From positions 42,798,968 to 42,862,967 of the forward strand of contig NC_044991.1 in NCBI RefSeq assembly GCF_008728515.1: a DNA stretch of 64,000 bases, written 5' to 3'. Made by a program: the position numbers and the translations under genes. Positions 59,442 through 64,000 of this stretch are shown here, piece by piece (positions within the stretch are counted from its first letter, which is position 1; the number at the start of each line of letters is the position of its first letter). This stretch comes from Papio anubis (lineage: Eukaryota; Chordata; Mammalia; Primates; Cercopithecidae). The notes beneath the pieces were generated by a model, which did not search any database, was not told the origin of the DNA, and worked only from the letters and a program-made list of their open reading frames with translations.

Positions 59442-60127
59442 CTGAGAGGCTTTTAAAAGAATTACACATGAAATCTAAGCTGCCAACATTTTTTTGAAGG
59501 GCATATTTTCCTTTCAGAAACAAGTTACATGTGGAAATACATGAGAATTAAAAAATAGTATCATCAGAACTGGAAATGAAAATATTGACATCTTTGACAG
59601 TGTTGATAATGTTGAGTGGATTAAAAAAAGAGAGAAAAATTAAAAATAGATTAACTGAAAAAAAGGATAATACAGTTACCTAAAGACCGAGGTTTTCTGG
59701 TGTTTCAAATCACACAAGCCTTTGCAGGAAAACAGAAAGCAAAGCAGGCAAACGGGGTAAGCAGTGCGCCCATCAGCTACAGATCAACAGATCACAAGCT
59801 TAGGCTTGGGGGTGAGTTTCCTGAAGTCTTGATTTTCTCCAATTTATGCTTAGGATAAGTTTCTCATTTTAGACAGCAGTCTAAAGCTGCCTAACTCCAG
59901 CACACTGCCATCGGTCCAAGATAAAGGAAAGAGCAAGGTAGAATTTTCTCCAAGCCTGGGCCACGTCCCGAGTGTCGCTGGATCTCTGCACACTATGGCT
60001 GGTTTTCAGTCCCTTTCCTCATTTGAGGATAGGAACAGAGTTCAAGGCTTGAATCTTAATCTGTATGAGACAGATGCACTGGCTTTATATATGCTCAGCT
60101 CCATCATTTAAAAAACAATGTAAAATG
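59442..60127. other. Unrecognised DNA
   Basis: No family or gene is recognised. Confidence 0.4.
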
Positions 60128-60380
60128 TTCGTTCATTCAACGCATTTTTGTCAAAGCTTTTTATGTGCCAGGCTCCTTGGATTAAAAAAACAAAACAAAA
60201 ACAATGCATGGGTGAATTTATACAATCACAGTCCCTGAGTCACTGGGAAAGCTAACAGGTAAAAAATCTACAACCACAGTAAAAGACAATGATATTTAGA
60301 AGGGAAGTTTTCCTAAGGCTGAGGAAAAATTCAGCAAAGATGCAATATTTGAGCAGAGATAACAGGAGTAAGTAGTGATT
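60128..60380 (-). mobile_element. L2 3' end, minus strand
   Basis: 'cgttcattcaacgcattttt', 'tatgtgccaggctccttgg' and 'atatttgagcagagataaca' follow the reverse complement of L2. Confidence 0.7.
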
Positions 60381-61149
60381 TTAATCTGTAAGCTCAAGAA
60401 CCATGTGTTTGCAACAAAGGCACCACTGATCGCTGAGAAATTAGTCACTATTAGGGTCTACCTACTCTCAGGGAGATTTTGAAATTTCCGGGGCTTGTTA
60501 ATCATTTGATCATGTTTGACTAATGAACTAATGCAAATATCCATGGCTTAGAAATGCTGATACCACAAATGACTATTCAGCTCTAGTTCTAATCCCATGA
60601 AGCCTTAAGAGCTTATAAGAGCAGCAGGCTGGATAATAAAAGGTCCTATTTGTGAATTACTTCATTCAACTTGCGATGAGTATGGTTCTGGCATTGTGCT
60701 AAAGGCAAAACAATAAAAGTTGACCAAACCATGGACCTGCCATCTTGGTTTCACAAATAAGTTACCAAGCAACTCTTTCTAAGTTGTATGAGCTACAGCA
60801 TGGAGGGTGCCATGGGATATTGCTAGAAGAAATCTGAATTCGACTGTAGTGAGATTTGTAAGCATTGAAAGGAGATCTCTGACATGGTAGTTTACTTTTA
60901 TCATTAAAGGCAAATACAATGCTTTTGATGATTGTAGTTATGAACTTGGAATTCTGAATTAAATACTCAACTGCCATTTATTTGCTGTATGATCTTTAAA
61001 GTCTAAGTTCTCTCATCTCATCAAAAAAGGGGACTAATTATGGCTATAACATAGGATCTTTGTGATAATTAAATTATTTAATTCAAGTAACATACTCAGA
61101 CAAAGAAAGCATTCAATACTTCAACACCTGTGACTATTTTTCATTTACA
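60381..61149. other. Mostly unrecognised DNA with MIR/L2 traces
   Basis: A MIR-like stretch (+) lies at about 60975-61135 and a short L2-like stretch (-) at about 60658-60760. No gene is recognised. Confidence 0.4.
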
Positions 61150-61151
61150 TA

Positions 61152-61971
61152 CAGTCATATACCACTTAATGATGGAATACTTTCTGAGAAATGTGGCATT
61201 AGGCAATTTCATTATTTTTTGAACATCATAGAGTGTACTTACACAAACCTGGTGCTACAGAATACTACACACCTATGTTATATGACATAGACTATTGCTC
61301 CTAAGTTACAAGCATGTTACTTTTCTGAATATTGTAAGTAGTTGTGACATGGTGATAAGTATTTGTGTGTGTAAACATATCTGAACATGGAAAAGATACA
61401 GTAAAAGTACAGTAGAAAAGATTAAAAAATGGTACACCTACATAGGACATCCACCATGAATGGAGTTTGCAGGACTGGGAGTTGCTCTGGGAAAGCCAGT
61501 GGGTGAGTGGTGAGTACATGGAAGGCCTGGGACATTACTGTACATGGTTGTGGACTTTATGCACACTGTACATGTAGGCAACCCTACATTTATTTGAAAA
61601 TTTTGTTTCTTTAATATAAATTAACTTTAACTTACTGTGTTTTTTTATTTTTTAAACTTTTGACTCTTGTAATAACACAGTTTAAAATAGAAACACATTT
61701 TATAGCTGCACAAAAATATTTTCTTTCTTTATATCCTTATTCTGTAAGTTTTTTCTATTTTTAACATTTTAAATTTGTTCATTGACTTTTAAAACTTTTT
61801 TTTTTACAAAAAGTAAGACACAAAACTCATTAGCCTAGGCCCACATCAGTTCAGAATCATCAGAATATCACTAGGTGATAAGAATGTTTCTACTTCATTA
61901 TAATCTTATAAGACCACCATTTTATATGTGTTCTGTTGTGACAAAAAATGTCATTATGTGGCACATGACTG
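61152..61971 (+). mobile_element. Tigger3/MER2-type Tc1-mariner transposon, both ends present
   Basis: Terminal inverted repeats begin 'cagtcatataccacttaatg' on the left and, read inward from the right, 'cagtcatgtgccacataatg'. Each end is flanked by TA. Internal text ('gaacatcatagagtgtactt', 'acacaaacctggtgctacag', 'taagaccaccattttatatg') follows the MER2/Tigger3 consensus. At about 820 bp it is longer than MER2 and far too short for a complete transposase gene. No transposase frame survives. Confidence 0.93.
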
Positions 61972-61973
61972 TA

Positions 61974-63855
61974 TTTTTAGTTAGTGAAAGACCAAGCTCA
62001 AGTTGATTTGCTTTTGAAATCCAGTTACCCTGGGCTATTACTGGTAGGTCAAAAAGTTTACTTTTATTTGTAACGAAGCAAGATGTCACATTATTTTAAA
62101 TCCTCAAAATGAGGTCTCTTGAATTCAGTATGGAAATGTATGAAAAACAGTACGACATAGGCTTTGAGTATATCAATCTATCCCTTGTCACTGTTTCACA
62201 CACATGTGCATGTGCACACATGCAAGCACACACACACACAGCCTCTGGTACATATATTGAAGATATTTCATGTTTCACTTAGTTCAAGGCTCTAAGCTGC
62301 TGAGTAAACCATCAGCTTTTAAGAGTTTCACAGGTAAAGTAATAATGCATGTGTGGAAGGAGGCTTGGGGGCAATTTAAATCCCATTCCTGCTGCAACAA
62401 TTTCATGGAATTCCTTTAATTACACATTTAACAAGTCTAATAATACATTTCAGAGAATACATTTATCACCACCTCTAAAGAAAACCATTACCCGCTGTAC
62501 TTAGAAAACAGGGGATTTATTTTCTTTTTCCTTTGCCTCCTGAATAGAACGTGACTATTTGGGGGTTCATTTGCTGCTGGCAAATGGCCATTTCCTGCCT
62601 CTAGACAAAAACGCTTAAAAGAACTTATAAAAAACAGTTGAAATCCTCTGTAGACATCTAATAACTTATAAAGAAAAGAACGTTTGATGAGTTAGTGCAA
62701 ATGAATCAGGGACATATGGATCCTATTTCCCTTGAGTTTAAATTTGTAGAGAGAAGAACTTAGAAAAATGAACTTTGTAGATGTCACTGAACCCAAGGGA
62801 AAAACATATGAGATAATTACTCAACTTAATACATTCCTAAGCTGCCCTGTGCTTAGCTGAAGCACACCCAGGTCATGTGTAGCTCCATTTGCACTGTCAA
62901 ATGCACACCCCATCAGGCTCTAATTGTTTTCAGAGTAAAATTTTGAACAGCAGAAAATATTAAGGTAGGTGGTGTTCTCAGCAATGAATTTTAATATAGA
63001 GGTTCATTTCCTAATTCCTTAAAGAAATTTAATTGCACCAGTGGTGGGGGCTCCTAGAAGCTCTGTGGGTGGCACATATCTCCACATCCAGGGTCTGATT
63101 CACATGAGGGTGGTGTAAACAGGCTCCAGTAAAGAACAACGGGGTACCAACCAGAAAATCATCTCCTGCGGCCATGCTTAATGGCACCTTCATGTCCAGG
63201 GAGAATTAATTTGCTTCACATGACTGAGTACTTCATTCTCAAAAGCTGTTTCAGGAACCAATATAATTACATAAGATCCATGAGATAGCCCTGTTGGCTT
63301 TATTTTCAAATCTGCCGAAGATAAGTACTCAGAGAAGAATTCAGTTGTATATGTTAATGATTTTTGCTAACTTATTAAATGCATCTCTTGCATGGAGGCA
63401 TCAAAGGCAATATCCAGAGACAATGATTACTATCAACCGGATATTGGGAATATACTAAAATGCTTTCTAAAAGATGGCAAACGGCCTCTACTATGTACAG
63501 TGTGCCACAAAAGCTGTCTAGCAACTCCCGTGGATATTTAATGTGAGTTGAGTTACATTATGTGTAAACTTCATCAAATTCACTTATTGGTCAACTCATG
63601 TCAAGTGCTTGTGAGTAGAAAGTAAGCTGTGGCCGCCCCAGGACTAGCTAGACAATACAGCCCCAACCCTAGGCTCCTAATCCCTTGTTAGAAGGCCAGT
63701 CGTAAACTGGTTGAGAGGAGAGATTTACTCTCACAGTTCTCACTTAACATAGCATTTTCCTCACTGAAGCACTGAAAAGAACAAATGTAAGTTTTTACTG
63801 CAGTATGTCCTAGCCATAAAAGATTGTTGAGAGCAACTGGTCTAATCTTTCTCAA
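61974..63855. other. Mostly unrecognised DNA
   Basis: A short CA/TG-rich patch lies at about 62196-62240. No gene or other repeat is recognised. Confidence 0.45.
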
Positions 63856-63985
63856 CCAGTAGCTGGAGAAATTTTCAAAATATAGGCCACTATCCTCTCA
63901 GATACTCTGATACAGTACATTTAGGGTATGCCCTAGTATCTGATTTAAGAATTTTTCCCAAGTGATTTTCACCTTATCTTACAGG
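63856..63985 (-). mobile_element. MER5A-like fragment
   Basis: 'cagatactctgatacagtac', 'tgatttaagaatttttccca' and 'agtgattttcacc' follow the MER5 type seen at 40028, more diverged. Confidence 0.5.
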
Positions 63986-64000
63986 TGAAGAATAGGTCCA

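Overview
This is gene-free primate DNA. I found no protein-coding exon, tRNA, rRNA or other classical RNA gene that I can defend. The open reading frames present are short (193 codons at most). The longest lie in Alu, L2 or satellite DNA or in local duplications, and none reads as a known protein. The stretch looks like a gene desert or the inside of a long intron. The organism is most likely an Old World monkey (macaque, baboon or guenon group). Two young Alu copies, at 44739-45003 and 49244-49487, carry bases I associate with the cercopithecid AluYR lineage rather than human AluY. Standard primate repeats fill the rest: AluJ, AluS and AluY, L1, L2, MIR, MaLR LTRs, hAT-Charlie and Tc/mariner fossils.

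Layout. 0-10 kb: mostly unrecognised unique DNA, an ancient L1 piece (2.1-2.35 kb), a 28-bp minisatellite (4755-5034), a 1.1-kb L1MA/L1MB-type 3' end (5.26-6.35 kb) and two Alus. 10-22 kb: sparse, with a MADE1 hairpin (16880-16959), MIRs, Alus and an L2 at 21.0-22.2 kb. 22-29.3 kb: the most unusual stretch, with a 107-bp inverted duplication (22271-23048), a 309-bp direct duplication (24396 and 28979) and a 173-bp direct duplication (27140 and 27947). 29-42 kb: MaLR LTRs, MIRs, L2s carrying nested Alu and MST insertions, and a solo LTR with an exact 5-bp target duplication (38199-38531). 42-50 kb: a palindromic MER53-like element, young Alus, a long CA repeat and an Alu inside a MER20. 50-64 kb: MER1-type, L2 and MIR fossils, a fourth diverged local duplication (52863 and 54136), and a Tigger3/MER2-type transposon with both ends (61152-61971).

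Nothing here works together as genes do. The structure worth attention is recurrent local duplication, with copies of clearly different ages, plus nested repeats whose order of insertion can be read from target-site duplications. I saw no undescribed functional system. Repeat family names come from memory of consensus sequences and should be confirmed with RepeatMasker/Dfam. The local duplications were aligned by hand.
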